A stretch of 64,000 bases of DNA. Origin: Antedon mediterranea (Eukaryota > Echinodermata > Crinoidea > Comatulida > Antedonidae). The position numbers and the translations under genes were made by a program. The stretch lies in the NCBI RefSeq assembly GCF_964355755.1, contig NC_092671.1, forward strand, positions 33,747,304-33,811,303, written 5' to 3'. Below are positions 22,666-33,149 of this stretch, in pieces. Below the pieces are notes generated by a model. The model was not told the origin of the DNA. It did not search any database and saw nothing but the letters and a program-made list of their open reading frames with translations. The number at the start of each line of letters is the position of its first letter. Position 1 is the stretch's first letter.

Positions 22666-23319
22666 TGTGATATAAAGATATACTTTTATATTTAAGAAAT
22701 TGACCTTTGTATCGGAATTCAGATAGGTTCACAAACTTGACCCAGAAAGTCCAAAGGAGAGTTTGTCCAGATGTTTTAACGACCATTTAGTTTATAATAG
22801 AGTCCCTAAAGAAAACACTTAGCTTAATTTTGTGACTTTCCCATCGTTAAAACCAGGAGTGATTGACACTATTTAAGTACAGATTTGACAGTGTCATCCA
22901 TCACAGAAATACCTTATTATACCGTTAATCACTCCCACTTAAACACCCCTGGATCAACTTAGGACCAATCGTTACCCTCACAGATGATGTAATGACATTA
23001 TGCAAATGAACTGAGCCAATATACCCCCAAGTTTCAGAAGGGCCCAGACACATCTTACAGCCACCTCACGGAGCACACATCTTACAACCACGCCACGGAA
23101 CACACACCTTACAGCCACCTCACGGAGCACACACCTCACAGCAGACCTACACACTTCACACCTCACCGACAGCATCATTGATCCTCCGCGTTCCTTATGT
23201 ATACTTATAGTTGTATATTGTACTGAAGTATTATACTGAATAAATAATATATGTGTTACGACAGTCAAGCGAGTCAGAGTCCTTCATTAGTACCTCAACA
23301 ACCCAAACATTATATTACA
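22666..23319 (+). repeat. 3' LTR of Gypsy element A
   Basis: 654 bp, near-identical to 18517-19169. Octamer ATGCAAAT at 23000-23007. Confidence 0.9.
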
Positions 23320-23323
23320 ATTG

Positions 23324-24600
23324 ATATGAGAAACTAAGACGTACAGTAAAGAAGAAATTGTAATTGCTGTGGTGATAAAGCAGAAGCATAAAGGAAATGA
23401 AATGAGATATGTAAAGTAAAATAAATAGTGAAATGGAAGTAATACTATAATGCTGTACTTAAATGTAGAACTGTTAATTGTTGAGATTACTAAGGATTAA
23501 TTGAAATTATGTATGTAAATTGAAGAAAGAAATAACTGTTGGAAATAGCAGAATAAGTTGCATTTAAAGAATTGTTGAAGTATTGAAGAGTAACTTTAAC
23601 GTGGAAAAGGAGAAACAAATAATTGGTCGGGAAAATAGTTGCAGTTTGGGGAATAATTATAATTGGTAACACCAGCAGAACGGGAGCAGAGGCGTGGGAG
23701 TTGTTTAGTTGCATGCAGAATCGTTTTAACTTTTATCTTTTTAATTTGTTTTGGTGTCAGCACAGGAGAGAATGCAAGAAGGAACGATATTGTGACCTTT
23801 AGTACTCGTTGAATTATTCATCCTGTGATATTATTGTATTTGGAAGGGTGGTGGTGGTGGGGGGGGGGGGGGCTTGTGGGTTCGGGGATTTATTTGACAA
23901 TAAGAAGATGGTTAATATTTTGTCTGGAAGGATTGGGAAATTTGGGGAATTGTATTAATTGTGTGGGGAATAAGGATACAGTATCATTGTGGGAGAATTG
24001 GTTGGGTTTTTTTTTTGCGGTGATTTTTTTGGTTGGGGTTTGGATTAGAAAGGAAAGAATTGTTTTGCCAAACGTGATTATTAAACTTACTTTTTACATT
24101 TATTTTACGAGTTGTACAGGTGCGGCTATTTACCGTTGTTTACCGGTGGTTAACAGAAATTACATGTCCGAAAGAGCCGTAGTTGCGGCTGTGTGACACT
24201 GTTTTGTATCCAGAGTTTAACCAGGTGTTGAAATATAGAGATTTTCCATCAATAATTTGTTTTCCCATAAGTGTTGGGACTTAATTTCTTTTTATTTTGC
24301 GGTTCTAAATAATATACAATATTGTTTAACTTTAAAGCTGCTTTCAACATATTCATAGACAATACTGGCATATTTTTAATTTAGTATGCGCTTCAGTATT
24401 TAATTTACTACAATTTACAATACAATCAACTGGATGCATATAGTAATTTGAAATACACTTCCAAATACCTGGGTTAGGATTCAAGAGTATCTTAACCCAA
24501 CTCAACTAAAAAGAGTCAACTAAGACATTAACATTTACCATATTTATACCACCTAATATCTACTGTGTTTATAAGAGTTTTTCTTTGATTTTTTCCCTTT
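23324..24600. other. Non-coding stretch with a G-run
   Basis: Continuation of the sequence interrupted by element A, then a (GGT)n and G13-like run near 23850-23872 that creates a chance W/G-rich frame. No gene supported. Confidence 0.4.
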
Positions 24601-24631
24601 TTCCTCCCCACAAAAATCTACATAACAATGT

Positions 24632-24929
24632 GTCAACTTTTGGAAGGATATATTATGGTACGTCAAGCATGCAAGCATTGTATATTAATTTCGAAATTGC
24701 CAGAGATTTTATTACTGTTACCTTGGTAAAAAAACGTAAGTTTTCGTTTTTCTAGTATAGTTTTAGAGTTTTCTCTAATTTTAGAACTGTATCATCTTGT
24801 GATTGGTTTGTCACACGGAAGTGAGCCATGTAGAGAGAAAGAGAGGATGAATAAAGATAGACGACAAATACAACGTGTTTTGTTATGTTATTATTGTTGA
24901 TTTCAGACTAACGAGCGAGCCCGTAACAA
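24632..24929 (+). repeat. Candidate solo LTR end with a tRNA-Pro-like primer site
   Basis: AATAAA at about 24850 is followed by an R/U5-like end ...CGAGCCCGTAACA and then TTTAGGGGTCATCCGGGA at about 24931. That last string matches the tRNA-Pro primer-site consensus (TGGGGGCTCGTCCGGGA) at 13 of 17 positions. The LTR start is not resolved. Leader sequence would continue past the 25021-29557 insertion to a short frame at 29792 (MSESDFDGECWDI, stopped after 20 codons). Confidence 0.35.
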
Positions 24930-25204
24930 TTTAGGGGTCATCCGGGAACAAAGTACGGAATTGTAGTTGTAGATCGAACTGATGGTAATTTGTGTTGCTA
25001 ATTCTAAGCTGGTTTTATAGTCCGGTGGCAGGAGGTGGGAATCACCACCCGAAAGGGGACAAATTGCCATGCAACTTCTCTAGACCAGCATTTTCCGTAG
25101 ATTACGAATATGGAAGGTAATCGATCAGGATAGGAAGCGTTTTCGAGATATAAGGGGTCAAAGTTCAAAATTGACCAATTACAACAATGTATTATGTATA
25201 TGTA

Positions 25205-26644
25205 TCTATATATAAATTTACGTAAGGGCAAAATTCGGTAAATCGCGCCTTACTTCTAGAATTTTTACTCGATGGTATATAAAGTTGGTTCGTACTTTCG
25301 GTACTGATTTTAACCACCTGATGTAACCCTGTTTACTAATTAAATTATGTTAGATAATTAGTTATTGACGATTAAAACGAATTATGTTCAACGATTTTCC
25401 CCAAATAGGGGTGTTTTCCGATCGTGGTATACACTGTCTAATGGATGTCCATCTTGAAAAATACCCGCCACATAAATGCGAGGAGGCTTTGCATTTTCCT
25501 ATCTCCTCCTACGATAATTGTTTTTAATAGCTCAAAACTGGTTGAACAGCTAGAATACAGCATCATAATGTTGAAGACAGGCCGATTTTCTTAAAAAAAT
25601 ACTATTTTGATAGATTTAATATACGATTATACAAATGTATTGATTTGCGATGAATGGAACATCCCAATCTCTCAGTCTGCCAGAGTCTGGTTTAACACAA
25701 GTAAGTAAATTTATGAGTCATTGGTTTAACACATACGGTAGGTAAATATATGGGCCCTTTGAGAATAAACTTGCAATACTTTGACAATACTGTAAATACC
25801 TATGAACTATTTTTGGTCCTAATTTGAATCGAACATTTCTTACTGTGAATGTTCGTACTGTTAGATGTAATATAAAAATATATACAAATAAACTTTATTA
25901 CTGAGATTGTGAATAGGCTCTACTGTTAGATATATAAACACATTATTATATACAAATAAACTTTATACTGGCAGTTCTTTCTCAACGTTTGTATTATTTA
26001 ATAATTACCAAAAATATAAACGTCGTAGTGGTGTATCGTGAAATGTACTTTAATATTTCAATCGATTATGACAGTGACAGTTTTAAATAAACTGAATAAA
26101 GAATGTTCTCTAATATAATTAGGAATCTCTTGCCCTACACGGGAAAAATTAATGTACAATGAATATTTAAAAGAAATAAATACATAAATAAATAAATAAA
26201 ATAAACAAAGTATTAAATCGCAAATGTTTTACTGTATTTAGAGGTATATTATTTATAGACCTATAAAACATGAAAAAAATATTTCGTTACTGAGTGAATA
26301 ATGAATATATTTAAAAATTGTTCCTCTTTGTACCTATCCGCTTTCCCATCCCTCAACCCTAATGTTACATACAAAACACAAATTGGGTTTCTTTAAATGA
26401 GTCCAAATCAAAAATTTAGACTCATTTTGTGCTAAGTTTCTCCTTCGGAAGTAATTCCCGGGGTGCTAATTTTAGTTGACTACATAAATCATCGTGTCTA
26501 TTTATTCGTTTCTGTAAACGACAATGTATTGCGGTATGTACATTTGAAATCGCCAGTTTTGTTACGCTGAAATTACTGTGTATTCGAGAACCATCTGTGG
26601 GCATGACCTAGATGGTACTCGAGCGAAGCGAGCGTACCATCTAG
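25205..26644 (+). mobile_element. Non-autonomous Helitron copy 4, with empty-site proof
   Basis: Left flank ...TATGTATATGTA|TCTATATATAAATTT; right end ...GTACCATCTAG|TTATAACAAATTTATTGAAG. The paralogous unit at 27150-27200 reads ...ACATATGTA|TTATAACCAATTTATTGAAG, i.e. the same site without the element. This shows insertion between A and T with no target duplication, the Helitron rule, and fixes both ends. Terminal hairpin at 26608-26644. An internal block at about 26090-26205 ending in (AAAT)n looks like a short retroposon insertion. Confidence 0.88.
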
Positions 26645-27560
26645 TTATAACAAATTTATTGAAGCACAATTTGGTCTTTTATTAAATTTTTATGATTATA
26701 AGTGTCTATTCAATCACCTTATAAAAAAAAAATATTTTGTAATTAAGGGTCAAATGTCAATAGTGACCAATCATAGAACGTACCTATAAAACCAAATAAA
26801 AACTTATATTTAATAAAAAGTGGATGTTTTCTCATCCTGTTAATCAATCATATGAAATGTAAAATAGCGAATACATCATTTCATCAGTTGACATAAGGTC
26901 AATTTCATCAGTTGATATAAGGTCAAGGGTCAACATTTTAATACATGTATTAGTTAACAAATAAATGCAAAGTCATCCAAACTATGATATTGATGGTTTT
27001 ACAAGTAATCAGATTATTTGATTAGTAAAGTTATGTTATTTCATTATAATTTTGATTAATATAATTATAATACTGTATTTAAGCAAATCAGACTTTGATC
27101 AGGATAGGAAGCGAATAGGAAGAGATAAGGGGTCAAAGTTCAAAATTGACCAATTATAATAATTTATATATACATATGTATTATAACCAATTTATTGAAG
27201 TTCACTTTGGTCTTTTAATACATTTGCATGGTTATAGGTATCTATTCAGTCGCCTTATAAAACAAATACTTTTCAATTAAATGTCAAATGTCAATATTTG
27301 AACAAGTGATATACTAAATAATGCAAAGTTATTCAAACTATGAGATCGATGTTCATAAATGTAATCACGTTTTATATTTTTTCTAGTGCGCATTATTTTA
27401 AATGTATTAATATAATACTGTAAAATAAATAATAAAATTATTAATATTATTAATAGTAGGCCTATGGCGGTTAAAATGTTATGATGTTAATATGTTACGC
27501 TGACCTTCAATGATTTGCCACTATACAGTTGCATTTATTAGGGCTACAATATTCGTTTTT
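26645..27560. repeat. Two direct units of the inverted-repeat element interior
   Basis: Unit 1 resumes after the Helitron at 26645 (AACAAATTTATTGAAG, TTTGGTCTTTTATTAAAT) and unit 2 starts at about 27097 (TCAGGATAGGAAGCGAATAGG, GGGGTCAAAGTTCAAAATTG, then AACCAATTTATTGAAG at 27185). Diverged but collinear. Confidence 0.7.
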
Positions 27561-27751
27561 AGGAAAATAAACTACTAATCATCAGAACCAGAGAATACAA
27601 AATCGTACAGGATAGGGCATAGGCAGATCCATGTGGCCAAACTCAATCCACAACTCACTACGAAGACAGACCACAAGTTTTATATAGCCACAGATAGTTT
27701 GGACCATAGAGGAAAGATTTTTCTGTACACAAAAGATTCTAAAATAACCCA

Positions 27752-28700
27752 TATGGATTTGCCCGAATGAACCCTCTAAGGACCCCTTTGGGATCTCTAT
27801 GTGGTGTGCTACATAAGGCCCAATATTAGAAATTAATATGGGGTAAATAGTTCATAGATGAACTATAGAATAAAACTAAAATGTTCACCCTCAATCTTTA
27901 AATAACATTTATGGATTTGCCCAAATGAACCCAAGGACCGATCCTTCATGGCCTTTCGGGGTTCTCTATGTGGTTCTAAAAGAGACCCTATATTGGAAAT
28001 ACTGTATGTTGGGTGAAAATGTGGGTTCATAGAGATATAATAAATATCCCTGTGCACCCTCGATCATTCATAAGGAACATTTTATGGATTTGCCCAAATT
28101 AACCCAAGGGCCGGTCATTCTCCATGGATGGACATTACGCACCATAATGGAAATATAAGGGGTGACACTGAGAGTTCATATAGACAGGCGCGGCCCATGG
28201 AATAAAGCTGCCTGTGAACTCTCGATCCTTAAGGAACACTTATGGATTTGCCAAAATTAACCCCCCAAAGGCCGCTCCTCCATAGATGGACATTAAGCCC
28301 CATAATGGAAATATAAGGGGTGACAATGTGGGTTTATATATACAGCCAAATGGAATAAAGCTGCCTGTGCACTCTCGATCCTTAAGGAACCGATTTGGAT
28401 TTTGCCTAAAATGAAACAACAGCAGGTCATTTATTTAGACCCTTCTCTACTGTATGTTCAGTTCTACATTTGGCCCCTGTATCGGATCAATGCATTTGGC
28501 TATATAAGTTACTGTGTTAGAAATATATCGGGTAACTAAAACTGTAGGTTCCAATATTAAGCCATGGGAAAAGCCTGTCTGATCTGTGCACCAACAATCC
28601 TTTTAAAAGGAACCCATAGGGATTTGCAAAAATAAACCAAGGGTAACTTCTGAATTCTCTATGAACCGTACATTCCGTTTATTGGAGATACATGGATACC
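27752..28700. repeat. Diverged satellite-like tandem repeat, six monomers
   Basis: Monomer starts (TATGGATTTGCCCAAAT-like) at 27752, 27910, 28083, 28241, 28394 and 28616: spacings 158, 173, 158, 153 and 222. Shared inner strings: ATGGAAATATAAGGGGTGAC, GAATAAAGCTGCCTGTG, CTCTCGATCCTTAAGGAAC. The last monomers are most diverged. Confidence 0.8.
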
Positions 28701-29399
28701 TGATTGAAATTGCTCAAATGTTTCTGAAAGACATTGTACTCTATAGTAGTAGTATTCCCCTTTCACACCTCTTTGCATTAAATCTGCCCGATAGGCTCTT
28801 ATGTACAGGATTTCAAAGCAATAATCACACTTGAATTTTTCAAGCAGTATAATCTATTAGATTGAATAAGAATATCTATTACAGACCTAAACAATTTGCC
28901 GTTAGAAATCTCTATGCCATGTCGTTATTTAGATGAGAAAACAGGTCAAAGGTTAAAATTACAGAAAACTAGTGTTTCAGTCACTTTTAAAAAAAAATGT
29001 TGCATTATGGCAAGTGTAAACATATATATTGTGAACAATTTGATACCAAAATTGGCTCCTTACGACAAATATTTATTAATTTATGTTTTTATAACCTTAT
29101 TCAATTATGTGAAAGGTTAATAACCACACTTCCGGTCATTTTTAAGCAATGTCATCTGTTACACTGCATATAAATGTATATTTTGGGAACAATTTGCTCC
29201 TATTTTTAATTCTCTCCGACCTGCCGTTACTTAGATATAGCTAAAAGAGGTCAAAGTTCAACATTGCTAAAAATGGGGTTTCCAGTCAATTTTACAAAGA
29301 AAGTTCTGTTAGAGGTAATATGAACATATACATTGTGAACAATTTGACACCAAAATTATCTTACTAGGTCCAGAATTTACAGAGATATAGCATGTTTTT
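28701..29399. other. Non-coding interior of inverted-repeat element
   Basis: Two loose repeats of ACATATA-TTGTGAACAATTTGA-ACCAAAATT (near 29020 and 29325) and AGGTCAAAGGTTAAAATT / AGGTCAAAGTTCAACATT (28945, 29248). No gene. Confidence 0.5.
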
Positions 29400-29886
29400 A
29401 TATTGGTCATTTTTTAACTTTGACCCTTATATCTTGAAAACACTTCCTATCCTGATCGATTACCTTCCATGTTCGTAATCTACGGAAAATTCTGATCTAG
29501 AAAAGTTGGATGACAATGTGTCCCCTTTCGGGTGGTGATATCCCTCCTCCTGTCGGATTATTAGGTTTAGAGGCATTTTATAGTGAACAAGGTTTGGCGG
29601 TCGTCGAGCCAGTACACTGTGTTGTTGTTTTAGGCTTGTGTATAGGCTTGCCTGTGATACTAGAAGTCGGTTTGGTTTTGATTTTGGGGTCTAGTTATTG
29701 AGATCACGGCGCACGGTAGGTTTTATTACTGTGTGGGCTTGGCAGGTGCCTAATTATCATATTGGTTATTTTAACCTTTGTTTTTGTTGCTATGTCAGAA
29801 AGTGATTTTGACGGGGAATGTTGGGATATCATGTCTATTGAGGTGGTAGCTTAGCTATCAGAGAAGCGTTTGCGACTCCTCAAAAT

Positions 29887-30313
29887 CGTACACAAAAATC
29901 TGCTGCTGGTGTTTACGAAACGAAACGAAACTGAGGCCAGACGACAGGTGGTACTGTTGTAGTTCACAGTAATTTGTATACAGTAATAAATTGTTTTTCA
30001 TCCGCGTTTTTTCGTACACAAAAATCTTTAAAAAAGTACTATTAAACGATCGTTTAATAGTGTGTTATAACACCTAAATACATTCCTGTCATTTAATTGG
30101 ACGAATGTGGGTCACATGGCGTGCTACTATTAAACGATCGTTTAATAGTACCTTTTTAAACATTTTTGTGTACGACAAAAAAAATGTTTCGCGGATGAAA
30201 AAAAATCTAGTATATATTTTTTCTGTGAAATACAACAGCGCCACCTGTCGTTCGGCCTCAGTTTCGTTTGTAAACACAACCGTGAGATATGCAGCAGCAG
30301 ATTTGTGTGTACG
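29887..30313. mobile_element. 427 bp foldback/MITE with nested palindromes
   Basis: Outer ends CGTACACAAAAATCTGCTGCTG and its imperfect reverse complement CAGCAGCAGATTTGTGTGTACG. Arms run inward through ACTGAGGCC...CGACAGGTGG, CATCCGCG and a second CGTACACAAAAAT copy to two perfect palindromes: 30038-30061 (24 bp, ACTATTAAACGATCG...) and 30125-30150 (26 bp, same core). The 63 bases between them are a fragment of the MITE seen at 1375 and 30725. Confidence 0.8.
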
Positions 30314-30549
30314 GTTTGGAGATATATATGTACTAATTTCATTCAAAAAGGCATTTAAATTAGCTTTAGATCGTTTTTAGGATTTTGATTAATTAATGGG
30401 AACATCTCTACAAGACGTGGAATCATTGGCAAAAACATAATTAGCCTGGATTAATTACAGTTGCCTGTCAAAGTTTCGTATTGCTGTGTTTCAGCCTAGG
30501 CCTAGTAGAAGACCTAGGCTACAGGAATCTATTTAGATGTTATATAAAA

Positions 30550-30712
30550 CAAATAATGAATGTTTTATATTCGTGTAATGGTACAAATAATGGCATTTTG
30601 TGAATGATGAAAGGTTATATCAACTCGGCGTTGCCTCGTTGATATAACCTTTCATCATTCACCTCATGCCATTATTTGTATTATTACACTCATAAACATT
30701 CATTATTTGTAT
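30550..30712. mobile_element. Hairpin MITE, copy 1
   Basis: Arms of about 75 bp (CAAATAATGAATGTTTTATA...GAATGATGAAAGGTTATATC and reverse) around CAACTCGGCGTTGCCTCGTTG. A second copy is at 35199-35365. Confidence 0.8.
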
Positions 30713-30779
30713 ACTATTGCACGCCATGTGACCCACAATCGTCCAATCAAATGACATGAATTTATTTAGGTGTTATATA

Positions 30780-31050
30780 AAATATAATTATAGTATAATA
30801 TAATGAATTTTATTGATAATATAATGGCAAATGTTCATAATATAATGCTAAAACCAAATAATATAATACAAAACGTAAATATTTTGTTATACTTTTAACA
30901 TAATATATTAGAATAAGATTCAGTATAATATATTTTGCTACATAAATGTTTATAATATAATATAATATAACCAAGTAATATAATACAAAAAGGTATAAAT
31001 CATTAAAATACAATACATAATATAATAAAAAATGATATAATAATACTCTA
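30780..31050. repeat. Low-complexity (TAATA)-rich tract
   Basis: Repeated ATAATATAAT motifs; not coding. Confidence 0.8.
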
Positions 31051-33130
31051 TTTCGAACACTTCAGACAGCTGAGACTTGCCATAGTTCTTGCAAAAGACG
31101 AGCGAATGAAGCTGATGTATTTTTGTTGTTTATACTGTAGTTAGTTTCCGTTGTTTTAATACTACATCCTTTACCGCCGATAGTAGTCTGGGTTCCAGAC
31201 GGAGTTTTGTCTTAATATTAGTAAAAAGATAAATATATTGGTACATATGGCGTTTCACACGTATACTACTTGATTTTGGATACTCCGTCTGGGAAAACAC
31301 GCACAAGTCACGTGGTTTGACACCAAGAATTCTTGGTGCATACGATTATCCGGTTGACTAGTTTCAGCTGCATGCGATTGGCTACTCACTCGTACACCGT
31401 TTTAATATTCATATTTCAGAATTTCAAAGACTCAACAACTACGATGATGCGCATGCGCTATGTTACGTTTAGACAATGTGTACTTGGGTACATTTATGAA
31501 AGTTTCTGAAGGCTAGAAAATATTTTATATGCCTAGTAGTCTGGTAAACATTTGATGGGATTTTTCCCAAGAACATGAAAACTCGTCTTGATATGATAGG
31601 CTAGCTTCTCCGCAAATCAAACATTGCATGGATCATTTATTACGCGGAGATAATTTTGATTTAATTCCCACCAAGACCCTGTCCTGTTCTGTGTGGTAGT
31701 GTAGCCCTGTTATGTGCCGGTAGTGGTATGTAGGGCTACTTTTTTGGCGTTTTATTTGGCAAGGCATACGTGCGAGTTGAGTAGGACCTACGAAAGAGGC
31801 CTAGGCCATGGACTAAACAATTAATAAACAAAAAAACTTGGCATTGCGATTTTATATTCAACAGTCTCGATCGTACTTTCAGCACTGTACGTACTCGATC
31901 TTTTTCATTTTGAAACAAAATGATCATTGGTTGATTCGAAATCCATATTTACATACCGCCCGCCCCATATAGCCAAATACGGTATGACATCCTACGTCTT
32001 TCTTATCGGATGTTTGCGGTCTGCAAATCGATTTCTATACGTGTTTCACAAGTCTGTATTTTCAGACAAAATCGCGGTCGAAATAAGAAAAAATTAATTT
32101 AAAAAAAAAGAATAATACAGACTTTGGGCAAGTCTACGCCTTTAGTTTTGTTTTTCCCAAATAAACACACCTAATTTACAAAATTTTAAAATTCAAACAC
32201 GATTGCTGTATTTCAATTCCAAATTTTTAAAGTTTACTCATTTATTGAATGAATTGTGAGAGCCATTCAGAACACAGCATTCATAACACAGCATTCATAT
32301 GCGTATTTTAACATTTCTATTCTTTATTATTTTAATTTCAGATGTAGCAAACTTTTGCTTCTATAATATTAATATTTTTTCGAATATTTGAATATTTAAA
32401 GAATGCATATTTTAACTAATACGCACATTTTCTCCAATACATCTTAAAGATCATAGTCTCTCTGATGTGACCCATGCGATCCCAAATTTGTTATGCTTTT
32501 ATTTATTTTTATGCCACTATGGATTTATTGGTGTATTGCTCTTTAACTGGAAACATTGATAATTTGGTAACATTTTGTAGAAAATATTCTGGTCTTTTTT
32601 TACCACAGAAGAAGGAGTGTTGTTACACCTTATTTCCTGTTAGAAACACTGAATGGCAAACCCTCGTGAACTTTGTTAATGCTGTAACAATGTTCTAGTT
32701 TATAGAATTAACATAGTATATAGGATGAAATAATTGAAGAGAATTAGAGTCATACATTTTTAATATATTTAGAATGAAACACGCAAGCAGTCTGTATTGG
32801 TTTTAATTTATTTTTCAACAATGAGAAAACACAACAAAAGCATTAACCTTTATAATTTACGATATATTCACGTTATACCTTGTCTTCAGATACGAATATG
32901 TTAGTGACAGTGATAACTTGTAAAAGTATATATTTAGACTTGTATCTCATTGACTTGCAATAATCAGTTAATATATATCTAGTGACAGCTGCAGACTCCG
33001 ATTCCAATTATTGAATATTATTTAACGCATACATCAAGAAGTTAACACTAAAATAATACAATAATATTATAGAAGAAGAAGAATTATTAAGTGCCTTGTT
33101 TCGGTAGTTAATTCATGTGAAGTGTGTGAA
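31051..33130. other. AT-rich stretch, no gene seen
   Basis: A short inverted pair CCAGACGGAGT (31196) / ACTCCGTCTGG (31282). A 74-codon chance-like frame at 32474. Nothing convincing on either strand. Confidence 0.4.
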
Positions 33131-33149
33131 GTAAGGGCTATGACGTACT

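Larger units (their letters stand above)
18517..23319 (+). mobile_element. Ty3/Gypsy element A, gag-pol deleted, accessory ORF kept
   Basis: LTRs 18517-19169 and 22666-23319 (TGTGATATAAAG...TATATTACA), differing at only about three places, so young. A 4 bp target duplication ATTG flanks it (18513-18516 and 23320-23323). The leader begins TGGTGGAAGACCC (candidate primer site at 19170; matching tRNA not identified). The leader joins near 19865 to the tail of pol, so gag, protease, RT, RNase H and most integrase are gone. A purine tract (A-run then GGGAAACAGAGGGA) precedes the 3' LTR. Closely related to element B at 41663-58431, which has gag-pol but lacks the accessory ORF. Confidence 0.9.
25021..29557. 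mobile_element. Inverted-repeat element (about 165 bp terminal inverted repeats), non-coding, holding a Helitron
   Basis: 25021-25185 (TCCGGTGGCAGGAGG...ACCACCCGAAAGGGGAC...GATCAGGATAGGAAG...) is matched in reverse by about 29400-29557. Inside: Helitron copy 4, two direct about 480 bp units beginning near 26645 and 27100, and a run of diverged about 155-220 bp tandem monomers (27752-28700). No transposase is visible. Target duplication is unclear. It splits a possible LTR-element leader. Confidence 0.65.

Noticed and set aside
23825-24196. Trp/Gly-rich 123-codon frame
   Set aside because: Generated by a GGT and poly-G run; no other coding evidence.
27752-28700. Regularly spaced repeats considered as a CRISPR array
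   Set aside because: Spacing of 153-222 bp, diverged repeats and similar 'spacers' fit a tandem satellite; the genome is animal.
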